A DNA stretch of 49,999 bases from Planctomycetaceae bacterium (GCA_007121535.1 SKKK01000147.1:1-49999); one strand, 5' to 3'; numbered from the stretch's first letter, positions 8,768-18,416 are shown. Made by a program: numbers and translations. The notes: generated by a model from the sequence alone, not told the origin.

Positions 8768-11700
8768 TTATTCTCGTTCGGGTTCGTACGCGAGATTCGG
8801 CGAGAGCCAATGTTCGGCTTCGGCGACAGTCAGGCCTTTGCGCTCCGCATAGGATTCGACTTGATCTTTCGTGATCCGGTCGACGGCGAAGTAACGAGCC
8901 TGTGGATGCGCGAAGTACAGGCCGCAAACGCTGGCCGTGGGCAACATGGCAAAGGATTCTGTCAGTGAAACGCCCGTGTGTTGTTCGGCGTCCAGCAGGT
9001 CGAACAGGATACGTTTTTCCGTATGGTCCGGTTGCGCCGGGTAGCCCGGCGCCGGTCGGATGCCGCGGTACCGTTCCGAGATCAGTTCCTCGGTCGTATG
9101 TTGCCGCTGGTGTTCGTAGCCCCAATCGATCCGCGCTCGTTCGTGCAGGCATTCCGCAAACGCCTCGGCCAACCGGTCCGCCAACGCTTTGACCATAATC
9201 GAATCGTAATCGTCGTGTTGCTCATCGAATCGGGCGCACAGTTCGTCGGTGCCAATTCCGGCGGTGACCAGAAAAGCACCGAGATAGTCCTCGCGTCCGG
9301 AATCGAGCGGGGCGACGTAATCGGCCAGCGCACGAAAGCAATCCTGACCGCGCCGTTCCCACTGCTGTCTCAGGGTATGCAGCCGAGTTCGTTCTTCACG
9401 ACGGGTATCATCGGTGAACAACACGATATCATCCCCGTCGGCAGCGGCCGGCCAAAACCCGTAGACTGCTTTGGCTGTCAGCCAATGATTGGCAATGATC
9501 CGATCCAGCAACTGGCGGGCGTTTTCGTACAATTCGGTAGCCACCGCGCCGACGCGTTCGTCGTTAAGGATCCTGGGGTACTTGCCCTTCAGCTCCCAAG
9601 CCATGAAGAACGGCGACCAATCAATATAGTCCACCAGGTGCGCCAACGGAAAGTGTTCGAGCGCCCGGTATCCCAGGAAGGAAGGTCGATCGATGGTGAC
9701 GGTCGCCCAATCGGTGGTGAACCGCCGGCGACGAGCCTCTTCGTACGGCACCAACTTGATGTTCCGCTGCTGGAACGATGCCACCAACTCCGCCTGTAGC
9801 CGTTCGTTCTGCCGTACCAATTCCGGACGCATTTCGGGGCTGATCAACCGGTCGACCACTCCGACGCTGCGGGATGCGTCCAGGACGTGGATCGTCGGAT
9901 GGCTGTAGCTCGGCGCGATTTTGACCGCCGTATGCTTCGCGCTGGTCGTTGCGCCGCCGATCAACAGGGGCTGTTGAAAACCAGCGTGTTCCAGTTCCCG
10001 AGCGACGTACACCATTTCGTCCAGACTGGGTGTGATCAAGCCGGATAAACCGACGATATCCACGTTCTTTTCGATGGCCTGTTGCAGGATGCGATCGGCC
10101 GGCACCATTACGCCCAGATCGATGACCTCGTAGTTATTGCAAGCCAGCACGACGCCGACGATATTCTTGCCAATGTCATGCACGTCGCCCTTGACGGTTG
10201 CCATCAGGATGCGGCCGCGAGTCTGCTGAGCCGCCTGGCCCGCATCGGCCTTTTCCTGAGCCATGAACGGTTCCAGGTACGCGACAGCCTTCTTCATGAC
10301 GCGAGCCGATTTTACCACCTGCGGCAAGAACATTTTGCCTTCGCCGAACAGATCGCCGACGTAGCTCATCCCCTCCATCAGCGGACCTTCGATGATCTGC
10401 AGGCATCGATCGACGCGTTGTCTCGCTTCCTCGACATCCTGTTCGATGAATTTATCGATGCCTTTGATCAACGCATGTTTCAGGCGATCGGCCAAGGCAG
10501 CGTCGCGCCAAGCCAAGTCTTCCTTCTGTTCGCGTTTTCCGTGGGATCGGAACTGTTCTGCGAAATCGACCAAACGCTCCGTGGCATCCGCGCGGCGGTT
10601 CAGCAGCACGTCCTCGACCCGCTCCAACAGGTCGGGCGGGATCGATTCGTACACCGTCAACTGGCCCGCGTTGACGATCCCCATGTCCAAGCCGGCGCGG
10701 ATCGCATGGTACAAGAAGGCGGCATGGATGGCTTCGCGGACCGGATCGTTTCCGCGGAACGAAAACGACACGTTGCTGACCCCGCCCGAAATCTTGGCGT
10801 TCGGGCAGACCTGCTTGATCCGCTGCGTGGCTTCCAGGAAGTTCACGGCATAGTTGTTGTGTTCGTCGATCCCTGTCGCGACCGTCAGGATGTTCGGATC
10901 GAAGATGATGTCCTGCGGTGGAAAACCGACCTGTTTAGTCAGGATCTGATAAGCGCGGTGGCAGATCCGCACCTTGTCATCCGTCTCGGTCGCCTGACCG
11001 TTTTCGTCGAACGCCATCACCACCACGGCGGCGCCGTAACGCCGGATCAATCGGGCTCGGCGGATGAACTCCGCTTCGCCATCCTTCAAACTGATCGAAT
11101 TCACGATCCCCTTGCCCTGGACGCACTTCAGCCCCGCTTCCAGGACCGACCATTTCGAACTGTCGATCATCAGCGGCACGCGGCAGATATCGGGTTCGGC
11201 GGCGATCAAATGCAAGAACCGTGCCATCGCCACTTCGCCCTCCAACAAGTCGGCATCCATGTTGATGTCGATCACGTTCGCCCCGCCCTCGATCTGCTGG
11301 CGAGCGACATCCAACGCGGACTCGTAATCCTCGGCTCCGATCAATCGAGCAAATTTCTTCGAACCGGTCACGTTCGTACGTTCACCGATCATCAGGAAGT
11401 TGCTCTCCGGACGCAGGACCAATGCATCCTGGCCGCTCAACCGCATCCACGGTTCGAGCACCGGTCGCTGCCGAGGCGGCTGGCCCCGGACCATTTCCGC
11501 AAACGCGCGGATGTGGTCGGGCGTGGTTCCGCAACAGCCCCCCACAACGTTCAACCAGCCCTCGGCGACGAATTCGCGCAGCACGGCAACCATTTGCTCG
11601 GGCGTTTCGTCGTAGCCACCGAATTCGTTGGGCAGCCCGGCATTGGGGTGGCAGCTTACGTACACCGACGCGATCCTCGACAACTCCTGCACGTAAGGAC

Positions 11701-12481
11701 GCATCCGCTCGGGACCCAACGCGCAATTGATCCCGACACTCAACAGGTCGAAATGCGAGATGGAATTCCAGAACGCTTCGATCGTCTGCCCGGACAAGGT
11801 TCGCCCGCTGGCATCGGTCACCGTTACCGAGGCCATGACCGGTAGGCGTTGTCCGCGGTCCGAGAAACACTGGTCGATCGCAAACAGACACGCCTTCAGA
11901 TTCAGCGTGTCGAAAGTCGTCTCCGGAAACAGGATGTCCACCCCGCCATCCATCAACGCCGCCACCTGCTCGTAATAAGCCGCGACCAATTGGTCGAAGG
12001 TGATCGCCCGGTAACCCGGATCTTCAACTCGCGGCGACATCGACGCCGTCTTGGTCGTCGGACCGATCGAACCGGCGACGAAGCGCGGCTGGTGCGGCGT
12101 CCGCTGGCGGAATTCCTCCACCGCCACTCGGGCACATGCCACCGCGGCCAGGTTCAGTTCCCGAGCCAGGTCTTGCAGATCGAAATCCTCCAACGCCACC
12201 GCCGTAGCGCCGAACGTGTTCGTCTCGATAATATCCGCGCCCGCCTCCAGGTAGCTTCGGTGAATGCCAGTCACCAATTCGGGTCGGGTCAGGCACAACA
12301 GGTCGATCAGATTGCGCAGCGGCTTGTGGTATTCGGCGAAACGTTCGCCGCGCACGTCTTGTTCGTCCAGTTCCAACGTTTGCACCATGGTTCCCATGGC
12401 GCCATCAAGCACCAGGATTCGCTGCTCGAGCAGTTGTTCGAGGACCGGTGGACCCGTTTGACCGGATATGCTTGCCATCAT
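8768..12481 (-). CDS. metH: Cobalamin-dependent methionine synthase
   Basis: This is 1237 residues, close to the E. coli enzyme. It transfers the methyl group from methyltetrahydrofolate to homocysteine through cob(I)alamin. Domains in order: homocysteine binding ([13 protein letters not shown]; zinc cysteines in GINCALGPE and [10 protein letters not shown]), pterin binding ([17 protein letters not shown]), B12 cap, B12 binding with DxHxxG in [14 protein letters not shown] and [13 protein letters not shown], and the C-terminal AdoMet activation domain ([18 protein letters not shown]). All four modules appear complete. The ATG at 12481 (or the adjacent one at 12478) is chosen over the TTG at 12490. 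No cobalamin riboswitch is recognisable upstream. It heads a run with three further minus-strand genes, only 14 bp before the next. Confidence 0.96.
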   Translation of the reverse strand: MMASISGQTGPPVLEQLLEQRILVLDGAMGTMVQTLELDEQDVRGERFAEYHKPLRNLIDLLCLTRPELVTGIHRSYLEAGADIIETNTFGATAVALEDFDLQDLARELNLAAVACARVAVEEFRQRTPHQPRFVAGSIGPTTKTASMSPRVEDPGYRAITFDQLVAAYYEQVAALMDGGVDILFPETTFDTLNLKACLFAIDQCFSDRGQRLPVMASVTVTDASGRTLSGQTIEAFWNSISHFDLLSVGINCALGPERMRPYVQELSRIASVYVSCHPNAGLPNEFGGYDETPEQMVAVLREFVAEGWLNVVGGCCGTTPDHIRAFAEMVRGQPPRQRPVLEPWMRLSGQDALVLRPESNFLMIGERTNVTGSKKFARLIGAEDYESALDVARQQIEGGANVIDINMDADLLEGEVAMARFLHLIAAEPDICRVPLMIDSSKWSVLEAGLKCVQGKGIVNSISLKDGEAEFIRRARLIRRYGAAVVVMAFDENGQATETDDKVRICHRAYQILTKQVGFPPQDIIFDPNILTVATGIDEHNNYAVNFLEATQRIKQVCPNAKISGGVSNVSFSFRGNDPVREAIHAAFLYHAIRAGLDMGIVNAGQLTVYESIPPDLLERVEDVLLNRRADATERLVDFAEQFRSHGKREQKEDLAWRDAALADRLKHALIKGIDKFIEQDVEEARQRVDRCLQIIEGPLMEGMSYVGDLFGEGKMFLPQVVKSARVMKKAVAYLEPFMAQEKADAGQAAQQTRGRILMATVKGDVHDIGKNIVGVVLACNNYEVIDLGVMVPADRILQQAIEKNVDIVGLSGLITPSLDEMVYVARELEHAGFQQPLLIGGATTSAKHTAVKIAPSYSHPTIHVLDASRSVGVVDRLISPEMRPELVRQNERLQAELVASFQQRNIKLVPYEEARRRRFTTDWATVTIDRPSFLGYRALEHFPLAHLVDYIDWSPFFMAWELKGKYPRILNDERVGAVATELYENARQLLDRIIANHWLTAKAVYGFWPAAADGDDIVLFTDDTRREERTRLHTLRQQWERRGQDCFRALADYVAPLDSGREDYLGAFLVTAGIGTDELCARFDEQHDDYDSIMVKALADRLAEAFAECLHERARIDWGYEHQRQHTTEELISERYRGIRPAPGYPAQPDHTEKRILFDLLDAEQHTGVSLTESFAMLPTASVCGLYFAHPQARYFAVDRITKDQVESYAERKGLTVAEAEHWLSPNLAYEPERE

Positions 12482-12537
12482 TCGCCGCAAATGCCCTTTA
12501 GGATCGGCAAAGAAATAAATGTCGGTTATTCCGTGAG

Positions 12538-12653
12538 CGGCACGGCGCTAGCCGCCGGTTTCTACACGGCACGGCGCTAGCCGCCGGTTTCTACACGGCA
12601 CGGCGCTAGCCGCCAGTTTCTACACGGCACGGCGCTAGCCGCCAGTTTTTTTT
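12538..12653. repeat. Four tandem copies of a 29-bp unit with GGCGCTAGCC core
   Basis: Copies begin at 12538, 12567, 12596 and 12625. The first two are identical (CGGCACGGCGCTAGCCGCCG plus 9 more bases), the third has one change, and the fourth degenerates into a T-run. An inverted partner with GGTGGCTAGCGCC lies at about 12671-12683, so a long hairpin is possible. There is no spacer, so it is not a CRISPR. It sits 57 bp upstream of metH, in its presumed leader or promoter region. Confidence 0.85.
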
Positions 12654-12880
12654 CAGTGCTCGCGAACCGGTGGCTAGCGCCATTCCGCTCAGTTTATTCT
12701 TTGCCGATCCTTATTGTGGATGTCTGTTCTCAAAGCCGAGCGGTAATCTTCGCGGTTTTCACGCAGATCATCAAGGCGTCAACTGCGGTTTGTTACCACG
12801 GATAACCGATTGGCGTGCGATTTCGGGCCGTCAATGGTGACGTGCGTCACGAAAACGCATGTCTGCTCGTGCTCGTGCTC

Positions 12881-12963
12881 GATTGCGGGAAGCCGATTAC
12901 GATAACGAGTACGATAACGAGTACGAAGGCTGCCTGGGTTAAAGGCGTCAGTCCGCGTAAGAG
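12881..12963 (+). repeat. Dispersed repeat, copy 1 (second copy near 44161)
   Basis: Twenty bases, GATTGCGGGAAGCCGATTAC, are identical to 44161-44180. They are followed in both copies by a run of CGAGTACGA-type microrepeats, then ACGAAGGCTGCCTGGGTT and GGCGTCAG. Upstream lies CTCGTGCTCGTGCTCG, an inverted version of the microrepeat, so an imperfect hairpin can form. A third partial piece (GCGTCAGTCCGCGTTA) is at about 13064-13079. The rest of the 705-bp gap between metH and 13187 also holds a perfect 8-bp-stem hairpin near 12980-12997 and no gene I can support. Confidence 0.7.
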
Positions 12964-13002
12964 TCTTCAGTCGTAACATGCGCGCACGGTGCGCGCATCT
13001 TT

Positions 13003-13051
13003 GTAGGTTGGGACTCTGTCCCGACCGGGTCGGGTCGGAGACCCAACCTAC
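13003..13051. repeat. Nested inverted repeat, dispersed type
   Basis: GTAGGTTGGG (13003-13012) pairs with CCCAACCTAC (13042-13051), and inside it CCCGACC (13020-13026) pairs with GGTCGGG (13028-13034). A half copy, TAGGCTGGGTCTCCGACCCG, occurs at 22293-22312 between galU and the DUF5060 gene. This indicates a dispersed intergenic element rather than a gene-specific structure. Confidence 0.6.
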
Positions 13052-13186
13052 GTCGGTTGCGAGCGTCAGTCCGCGTTAATAAACATGTGACCGGCTGGTT
13101 ACCGCTGGCAACCCTTGCGGGACTGCTTTACATTGAAAGTGCGTTCCTGGTGATTTCATGCACGTATCTGAAGAAGGATTGGCGCC

Positions 13187-15430
13187 ATGTCTCGTGCTTT
13201 GCCGTTCCGCAGTTCGCAGGTCCGGGCTTGCCGGTTGTTGTCCGATCGGCTGGGTTGGGGTGCGTTCCTCGTCCTCACCGCTTTCCTACTGGTCGCTTCC
13301 ACCACCGCATCGGATCTGCGAGTGTTGCCCGAAGGACGTTTGCCGGATGATCGCCGTCTGCAACCGCTGAAGGATCTGGACGGATATTTTCCCTTTCAAC
13401 CGCCGGCGGATCTGGATGCCTGGCAGCAGCGAGCGGAAAAGGTTCGCCGCCAGGTGCTCGTTTCCCAAGGGCTGTGGCCGCTGCCGGAGCGGACGCCGTT
13501 AAACGCTGTCATCCACGGCCGCATCGAAAAACCGGGGTATACCATCGAAAAGGTGTACTTCGAGAGCTTTCCGGGCTTTTACGTCACGGGGAACCTTTAT
13601 CGACCCGAAAAGGGGTCCGGCCGAGTGCCTGGCATCTTGTCGCCTCACGGCCATTGGCCCAACGGGCGGTTCTACGATGCGGGCGAGGCGAACGTGCTGC
13701 GGCAGATCGTCCAAGGCGCTGAACGATTCGAGGACGGCGGTCGCAGCCCGATGCAGGCGCGCAGCGTGCAACTGGCCAAGATGGGTTGTGTCGTATTCCA
13801 CTATGACATGATCGGTTACGCCGATAGCCAGCAGATCTCGTACGAGATGGCTCATCGATTCGCCAAGCAGCGGCCCGAGATGAACCGGGCCGAGGGGTGG
13901 GGACTGTACAGTCCTCAGGCCGAATCGCATCTGCAATCGGTCATGGGCCTGCATACGTGGAATTCCATCCGAGCGTTGGATTTTCTCGAATCCCTGCCCG
14001 ACGTCGATCCGCATCGCTTGGGCGCGACCGGCGCCAGCGGCGGTGGCACGCAAACGTTCATGCTGGCCGCGATCGATCCGCGGCTGGCGGTCAGTTTTCC
14101 CGCCGTGATGGTCTCGACCGCCATGCAGGGCGGTTGCGTCTGCGAGAACGCTTGCCTGCTGCGAATCGGAACCGGCAATATTGAATTCTCCGCCCTGTTC
14201 GCACCCAAGCCTCAAGCCTTGACCGGCGCCGATGATTGGACTCGGGAGATGGAAACCAAAGGCTTCCCGGAACTGAAGCAGTTGTACGAAATGTACCAAG
14301 CTGGCGACAAAGTCCGCTTACACCCGCTGGTCTGGTTCCGGCACAATTTCAACTACGTCAATCGCGCGCTGATGTACGAGTGGATGAATCAGCATTTCGA
14401 GCTGGGATTGCCATCGCCGATCGTCGAAGGTCCCTATCAGCGTCTAACGCCCGACGATCTGACGGTCTGGAACGCCGAGCACCCACAACCGCAAGGAGGC
14501 GATCAATTTGAACGCGATCTGCTACGAGCCTGGAAGACCGATAGCGATCGTCAATTGGCCGCTTTGATCCCGCAAGACGCCGCCGATGACGACCGTTTCC
14601 AACGAATCCTTGGGGGCGCACTGCAAACGTTGATCGGGCGCAACCTGCCGTCGCCGGACGATCTGGAGTTCGACCAGCGTGCGCGGAGCGAACACGACGG
14701 TTGGGTGCAAATCCACGGGTTATTGAACCATCGGGCGGCGGGCGAGCAGTTGCCGGTAGTGCTGTTGGAACCGGATTCGGCAGTCGATCGAACGGTGGTC
14801 TGGTTATCGTCGGAGGGCAAATCCGGACTGTTCGAACCTTCCGGAGCCTTACACCCGGCGGTCGCGGCACTGCTGGACTCGGGGGCGGCAGTCTTGGGCG
14901 GCGACCTGCTGTATCAGGGTGAATTCCTGCCGACGGGGGAAGCGTTGCAACAGACGCCGCGAGTGAAAAACCCGCGTGAGGCGGCAGCCTATACGTTTGG
15001 TTACAACCACACGGTGTTCGCCAGTCGCGTCCATGATGTGTTGACGTTGATCGCTTTTGCTCGCCAGCGGATGCCCGAACAGCAAGTCGATCTGGCGGGG
15101 CTGAGCGGCAGCGGCCCTTGGGCGGCCGCCGCGCTGTCGGTCGTTGGCGACGCGGTCGACAAAGCGGTCGTCGACACCTGGGGATTCCGTTTCGCGACCG
15201 TCGACGATCTGCATTCGCCCGAATTCTTGCCGGGCGGAGCCAAGTACTTTGACCTGCCGGGCATGTTGGCTCTAGCCCGCAGCCGGATCTGGCTGGCCGG
15301 CGAATCCGAGAACACGGTGTCGGTGTTGATCCAAACCTGGCAAGCCACCGATCGCAGCGACCACCTGACGATCTACGACGGCCCCGAAGACGAGATCCCC
15401 GCCCAAGCCGTCCGCTGGTTGCTGGACTGA
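13187..15430 (+). CDS. Secreted two-domain alpha/beta hydrolase (acetylxylan-esterase-like)
   Basis: This is 747 residues with an N-terminal hydrophobic signal (GAFLVLTAFLLVAS) after a charged stretch. The first domain carries PGILSPHGHW (oxyanion-side HG motif) and a nucleophile elbow G-A-S-G-G-G at S284, and matches the planctomycete exported acetylxylan esterase-like hydrolases. The second half looks like another hydrolase fold, with a second elbow G-L-S-G-S-G at S640 and a C-terminal DHLTIYDGPED that could supply a histidine. Deacetylation of plant or algal polysaccharide is inferred from the family name only. It starts at the ATG at 13187 with GAAGGAT upstream. It stands alone on the plus strand. 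Confidence 0.7.
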   Translation: MSRALPFRSSQVRACRLLSDRLGWGAFLVLTAFLLVASTTASDLRVLPEGRLPDDRRLQPLKDLDGYFPFQPPADLDAWQQRAEKVRRQVLVSQGLWPLPERTPLNAVIHGRIEKPGYTIEKVYFESFPGFYVTGNLYRPEKGSGRVPGILSPHGHWPNGRFYDAGEANVLRQIVQGAERFEDGGRSPMQARSVQLAKMGCVVFHYDMIGYADSQQISYEMAHRFAKQRPEMNRAEGWGLYSPQAESHLQSVMGLHTWNSIRALDFLESLPDVDPHRLGATGASGGGTQTFMLAAIDPRLAVSFPAVMVSTAMQGGCVCENACLLRIGTGNIEFSALFAPKPQALTGADDWTREMETKGFPELKQLYEMYQAGDKVRLHPLVWFRHNFNYVNRALMYEWMNQHFELGLPSPIVEGPYQRLTPDDLTVWNAEHPQPQGGDQFERDLLRAWKTDSDRQLAALIPQDAADDDRFQRILGGALQTLIGRNLPSPDDLEFDQRARSEHDGWVQIHGLLNHRAAGEQLPVVLLEPDSAVDRTVVWLSSEGKSGLFEPSGALHPAVAALLDSGAAVLGGDLLYQGEFLPTGEALQQTPRVKNPREAAAYTFGYNHTVFASRVHDVLTLIAFARQRMPEQQVDLAGLSGSGPWAAAALSVVGDAVDKAVVDTWGFRFATVDDLHSPEFLPGGAKYFDLPGMLALARSRIWLAGESENTVSVLIQTWQATDRSDHLTIYDGPEDEIPAQAVRWLLD

Positions 15431-15570
15431 TCGGATGCTGAGCATGAGCAAAGAGTTTTCGGCCAGCGACCAACGATCCGGAAGCAAGCGTGTCCAAAAA
15501 CGACTCCCGCCCGATTTCACCAAAAGTACCAGCCGGGGTACCCCAATGAGCGGATTGGCGTTAGTCATTG

Positions 15571-15614
15571 AAAAAACCGGCGGCCAGAGCCTTGCCTCTC
15601 ACTTTGGCCGCCAC
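15571..15614 (-). terminator. Rho-independent terminator of the GT4 gene
   Basis: On the minus strand, five bases after the stop of the glycosyltransferase gene, GGCGGCCA pairs with TGGCCGCC (plus coordinates 15605-15612 and 15579-15586). A smaller AGAG/CTCT stem sits inside the loop. The hairpin is followed by GGTTTTTT. The stem and U-tract together are a good intrinsic terminator. Confidence 0.8.
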
Positions 15615-15618
15615 CGTT

Positions 15619-16764
15619 TTACGTCGCCCCTTCCCGGTCGACGTTGCCGCCGGACGTGGCCGTGCTCAGCGAGTTCACAACATGGTCCCAGCGATCGAAG
15701 AAGTCCTTCGGCGGGAAACGCTGAGGGACTTCGCGCGCTCGGGTACTCATCTGCCGTCGCAATGGATGATCGCTCAACAGCCGATCGATTCCGGCGGCCA
15801 GCGCCTCGACATCTCCCACCGGCACCAGCAGCCCGTCGACTTCGTGACGAACGATCTGATCCGCTCCGCTGTCGCTGGCGAAAACCACCGCTGGCAAACC
15901 GCAGGCCATCGCTTCCAGCAACGCATTGGGAAATCCCTCCCATCGTGACGGAAGCACGAACAGCAGGCCATGCTGCAAAAGCGACGCCGGATTGTCCACC
16001 CAACCGACGAACTCGACACGCTCTGCCACTCCCAAATGGGCTGCTTGAGCCTCCAGTTCAGTGCGGCTCGACCCCTCGCCAATGATCTTCAGACCGACGT
16101 CCGGATGACGCTCGGCGATCTTGGCAAAGGCTGCGATCAGCAGATCGAACCCTTTTTGGGAACTCAATCGCCCCAACGCAACGAGATAAGGAAGTCGATC
16201 CTCGGAAAGCGGCTCCTGATCGTTGTCAACTGGCGACGCGAATACCGCGTTGGGGATCGTAAACACCGGACGCCTGCCGACCAGTTCTCGAACACACGAA
16301 GCGATCGCTTCCGTTTGCACCACGGCTGCGGTACATCGAGGATACATCCGACGACGCAGCCATTCCCAAGCGCGAGGCATCCGTTGTCGTCGCGGGTCGC
16401 AACGCTCGGCGATCAGTACAGGCCACGAGGCTAGTCTGCTGGCCAGCAACGTCAACACGTTCATGCGATCCGTAAAGCTGATCACCAGATCAGGCCGACT
16501 GGCTGCAATCGCCCCGCGCAGCCGAAGAGCGCGTCGGATGTTGGCAATCAAAGCGGCCCAAGGCGAACGCGACGTTCGCAGGCATCCCAACTCGACGCGG
16601 CACACGTCGGGATGCAGCGAATACCGGTCATGGCATCGATCACCCAACGTAATCAGCGTGACCCGTCGCCCCGAAGCCGCCCAATGACTGGCCAACAGCG
16701 CCAAGACCTTCTCGGCACCGCCCCCGTGCAGCCCATGGATCACCAGCGTCAATCGTCCTCGCAT
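15619..16764 (-). CDS. GT4-family glycosyltransferase
   Basis: This is 381 residues from the ATG at 16764; a GTG at 16797 would add 11 residues. The protein opens with LTLVIHGLHGGGAEKVLALL, the glycine loop of GT-B transferases. The second Rossmann half has LPYLVALGRLSSQKGFDLLI, VGLKIIGEGSSRTELE and the C-terminal signature PSRWEGFPNALLEAMACGLP, whose E-x7-E pattern contacts the nucleotide-sugar. These are typical of GT4 enzymes, which retain configuration and act in the cytoplasm on lipid-linked or surface glycans. Donor and acceptor are unknown. It ends at a clear terminator and follows the 16910 gene by 145 bp on the same strand. Confidence 0.88.
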   Translation of the reverse strand: MRGRLTLVIHGLHGGGAEKVLALLASHWAASGRRVTLITLGDRCHDRYSLHPDVCRVELGCLRTSRSPWAALIANIRRALRLRGAIAASRPDLVISFTDRMNVLTLLASRLASWPVLIAERCDPRRQRMPRAWEWLRRRMYPRCTAAVVQTEAIASCVRELVGRRPVFTIPNAVFASPVDNDQEPLSEDRLPYLVALGRLSSQKGFDLLIAAFAKIAERHPDVGLKIIGEGSSRTELEAQAAHLGVAERVEFVGWVDNPASLLQHGLLFVLPSRWEGFPNALLEAMACGLPAVVFASDSGADQIVRHEVDGLLVPVGDVEALAAGIDRLLSDHPLRRQMSTRAREVPQRFPPKDFFDRWDHVVNSLSTATSGGNVDREGAT

Positions 16765-16909
16765 CCCCGACCCCGCAAACTGCCCCCGAAACTCCACCTA
16801 CCATACCAGAATCCGGTTCCATCCACGACCCCAGTGAAAAGGCCGAAGACATGGCGTTCCAAGATTTCGCCAACCATGGAGAGGACCGATGCGACCGGGT
16901 TCCCTTTCG

Positions 16910-17569
16910 TCACCTCGATTCCAATCGATCGCGAAGGGCGTCTTCGATCGAAGCGATCAACCCTGCCAGCAGCAACTGGACGTTCATCGGCAAGGGTTGT
17001 TCTCCATCAATGCAAAAGACGATCCGGTCGTTTTGGAGTGCCGGTGCGATCAACTCGCCTAATTCCTCGAACGTCTCGCGGTCCATGTGTTGTTGAAAAC
17101 CCGGCACTTCGCTGTAGACGATTTGTAGGATGTCCGGCAACCAATCCGCGAATCGTTGGGCGGCTTGCGGCGAGGCGGATTGGACGATCAGGCTGGCGCG
17201 AGGGCCGCCGGGGTCCACGCCGAGCGCGGCCCATCGCAGCCCTTCGGTCAACACGTCGCTGGAACCACCGCCCAAGTGACGCGGAAGCTGCGGCATCAGT
17301 TCGACTACCGTGCGGTGGATATAGTCCGGTGGTACCAGCAGGATCTGGATCGGATAGGCTGCGACGGCAGCAAACGCGTCATCGAGCCCGTCTGGGGGCG
17401 AACCGGCGAAGATATCGAGTTTCTTCCTTGACAGATCGATGATGCCATCCGGCGCCATCACGATCACCCCTTTGCCGTCCACCGATTCGTCGTTGACTGT
17501 GCGGAGGACCATTGAGATCAGTTCGATTCCGCATGAGAGCAAATGGGCCCGAAGCCGTTGCTGATCCAC
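16910..17569 (-). CDS. Unrecognised protein, possibly N-terminally truncated
   Basis: This is 219 residues from a GTG at 17569, the first possible start after an in-frame stop. The composition is normal for a folded cytoplasmic or exported protein, with alternating strands and helices (KGVIVMAPDGIIDLS, AVAAYPIQILLVPPDYIH, VDPGGPRASLIVQSAS). There is no signal peptide, membrane segment or known motif. No ribosome site is visible ahead of the GTG and the first residues have no typical N-terminal character, so the sequence may be the C-terminal part of a longer ancestor. A short in-frame start at 17512 (MVLRTVNDES) is an alternative. It lies 78 bp downstream of the thioesterase gene. Confidence 0.4.
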   Translation of the reverse strand: MDQQRLRAHLLSCGIELISMVLRTVNDESVDGKGVIVMAPDGIIDLSRKKLDIFAGSPPDGLDDAFAAVAAYPIQILLVPPDYIHRTVVELMPQLPRHLGGGSSDVLTEGLRWAALGVDPGGPRASLIVQSASPQAAQRFADWLPDILQIVYSEVPGFQQHMDRETFEELGELIAPALQNDRIVFCIDGEQPLPMNVQLLLAGLIASIEDALRDRLESR

Positions 17570-17647
17570 GTCAGACGATTCTTGGAGAAATAGGAGCGTC
17601 GATCACCTGCCGCAGCCATTCCGAATCGATCCGCTCCACATCCGTGC

Positions 17648-18073
17648 TTACGGCTCGCGGTCCTCGGTGACGAGTTCGAAGCTGGCGATCAATTCGGAGG
17701 GGATTCGGCGCGGGACGCGGTGGGCGAAGGCGAAAAAGGCCCAGTCGGTTTCGGCTGTGGCGAGGGTCGCGCCGTCGCCAAGTCGGATCATCTTGTACTT
17801 GCGCAAAGAACGGACTTTGCGCATGTCCGAAACCCAGGTGTAAATTACGATCCGATCGCCGGAAAAAGCGGCCTGCAGGTACTCGATCTTGTGCGAACGG
17901 ACGACCCAGCCGGCGCCCATTTGGCGATAACGGTCCGCCGTCCAGCCCTGGGCGCTGGAGTGCGCGACGGCCGCTTGCTGCATCCAGCGGACATACTCCA
18001 GATTGTTGACGTGCCCCTGCCCGTCAATGGCCTCGTCCGACACGGTCACATGGTATTCGAAAACTGCTGGCAT
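17648..18073 (-). CDS. 4HBT-family acyl-CoA thioesterase
   Basis: This is 141 residues, the normal size of a single hotdog domain. The motif DEAIDGQGHVNNLEYVRWMQ contains the catalytic-type aspartate and the GHVNN-x-x-Y signature of the YbgC/FadM group. GAGWVVRSHKIEYLQAAFSG and the strand IVIYTWVSDMRKVRSLRKYK complete the fold. Such enzymes cleave acyl-CoA or acyl-ACP thioesters in the cytoplasm. The substrate cannot be predicted here. It starts at the ATG at 18073. Confidence 0.85.
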   Translation of the reverse strand: MPAVFEYHVTVSDEAIDGQGHVNNLEYVRWMQQAAVAHSSAQGWTADRYRQMGAGWVVRSHKIEYLQAAFSGDRIVIYTWVSDMRKVRSLRKYKMIRLGDGATLATAETDWAFFAFAHRVPRRIPSELIASFELVTEDREP

Positions 18074-18380
18074 CGCATGTCCCTGAAGCGAATCTCTTTC
18101 ATGATATCGAGGTCAGTCGTTGCAATCCGAATAATCCGACGACATGTCGTACCAAGTGGAAACCTTCTTGACAAGATCCAGAAAAAGGCTCGTCATTATT
18201 TGCCCATCCTGCAACCATGACCCATATTACCAGGACCGCGCGCTGGTGAATCTCGCTTCGAGAACGCTTGGTGTGACGGCGTGTTGCGGCTCTCACGTCG
18301 GGTGGGAAGCCAGACGGAGTCGGGTCCGAGGACGGACGACCGAGTTTGCGGTCGCGGCCTCGTTCGGACCTGAGACCATA
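18074..18380. other. Intergenic stretch, no gene recognised
   Basis: This divergent gap lies between the thioesterase gene and the exported repeat protein at 18417. In-frame extension of the 18417 gene upstream is open but shows no signal-peptide-compatible start. I see no RNA gene or clear promoter boxes. Confidence 0.4.
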
Positions 18381-18405
18381 TTTTTTGGGGTCACTCCCCA
18401 AGAAA
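18381..18405 (+). promoter_or_regulatory. Leader hairpin touching the ribosome site of the repeat protein gene
   Basis: TTTTTTGGGG and CCCCAAGAAA pair around the 5-base loop TCACT, including one G-U pair. The right arm runs into the AAAGGA ribosome-binding site (about 18403-18408) of the gene starting at 18417. Partial masking of the site is possible. A regulatory role is inferred from position only. Confidence 0.4.
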
Positions 18406-18416
18406 GGATCGTTTCC

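Noticed and set aside
10082-11845. Long plus-strand open frame opposite metH
   Set aside because: Antisense shadow of metH in GC-rich DNA; composition rich in His/Arg/Gln with no domain. Similar shadows at 7509-8852, 37462-38868 and 36409-37431 were rejected for the same reason.
12538-12653. CRISPR array
   Set aside because: The 29-bp units abut directly with no spacers, and there are no cas genes.
12779-12979. 66-codon minus-strand frame with RTRYRTRYR and EHEHE
   Set aside because: It is a translation of the CGAGTA microrepeats of the dispersed element at 12881.
12482-12980. Cobalamin riboswitch ahead of metH
   Set aside because: I looked for a B12-box-like sequence and conserved stems and found only tandem and inverted repeats.
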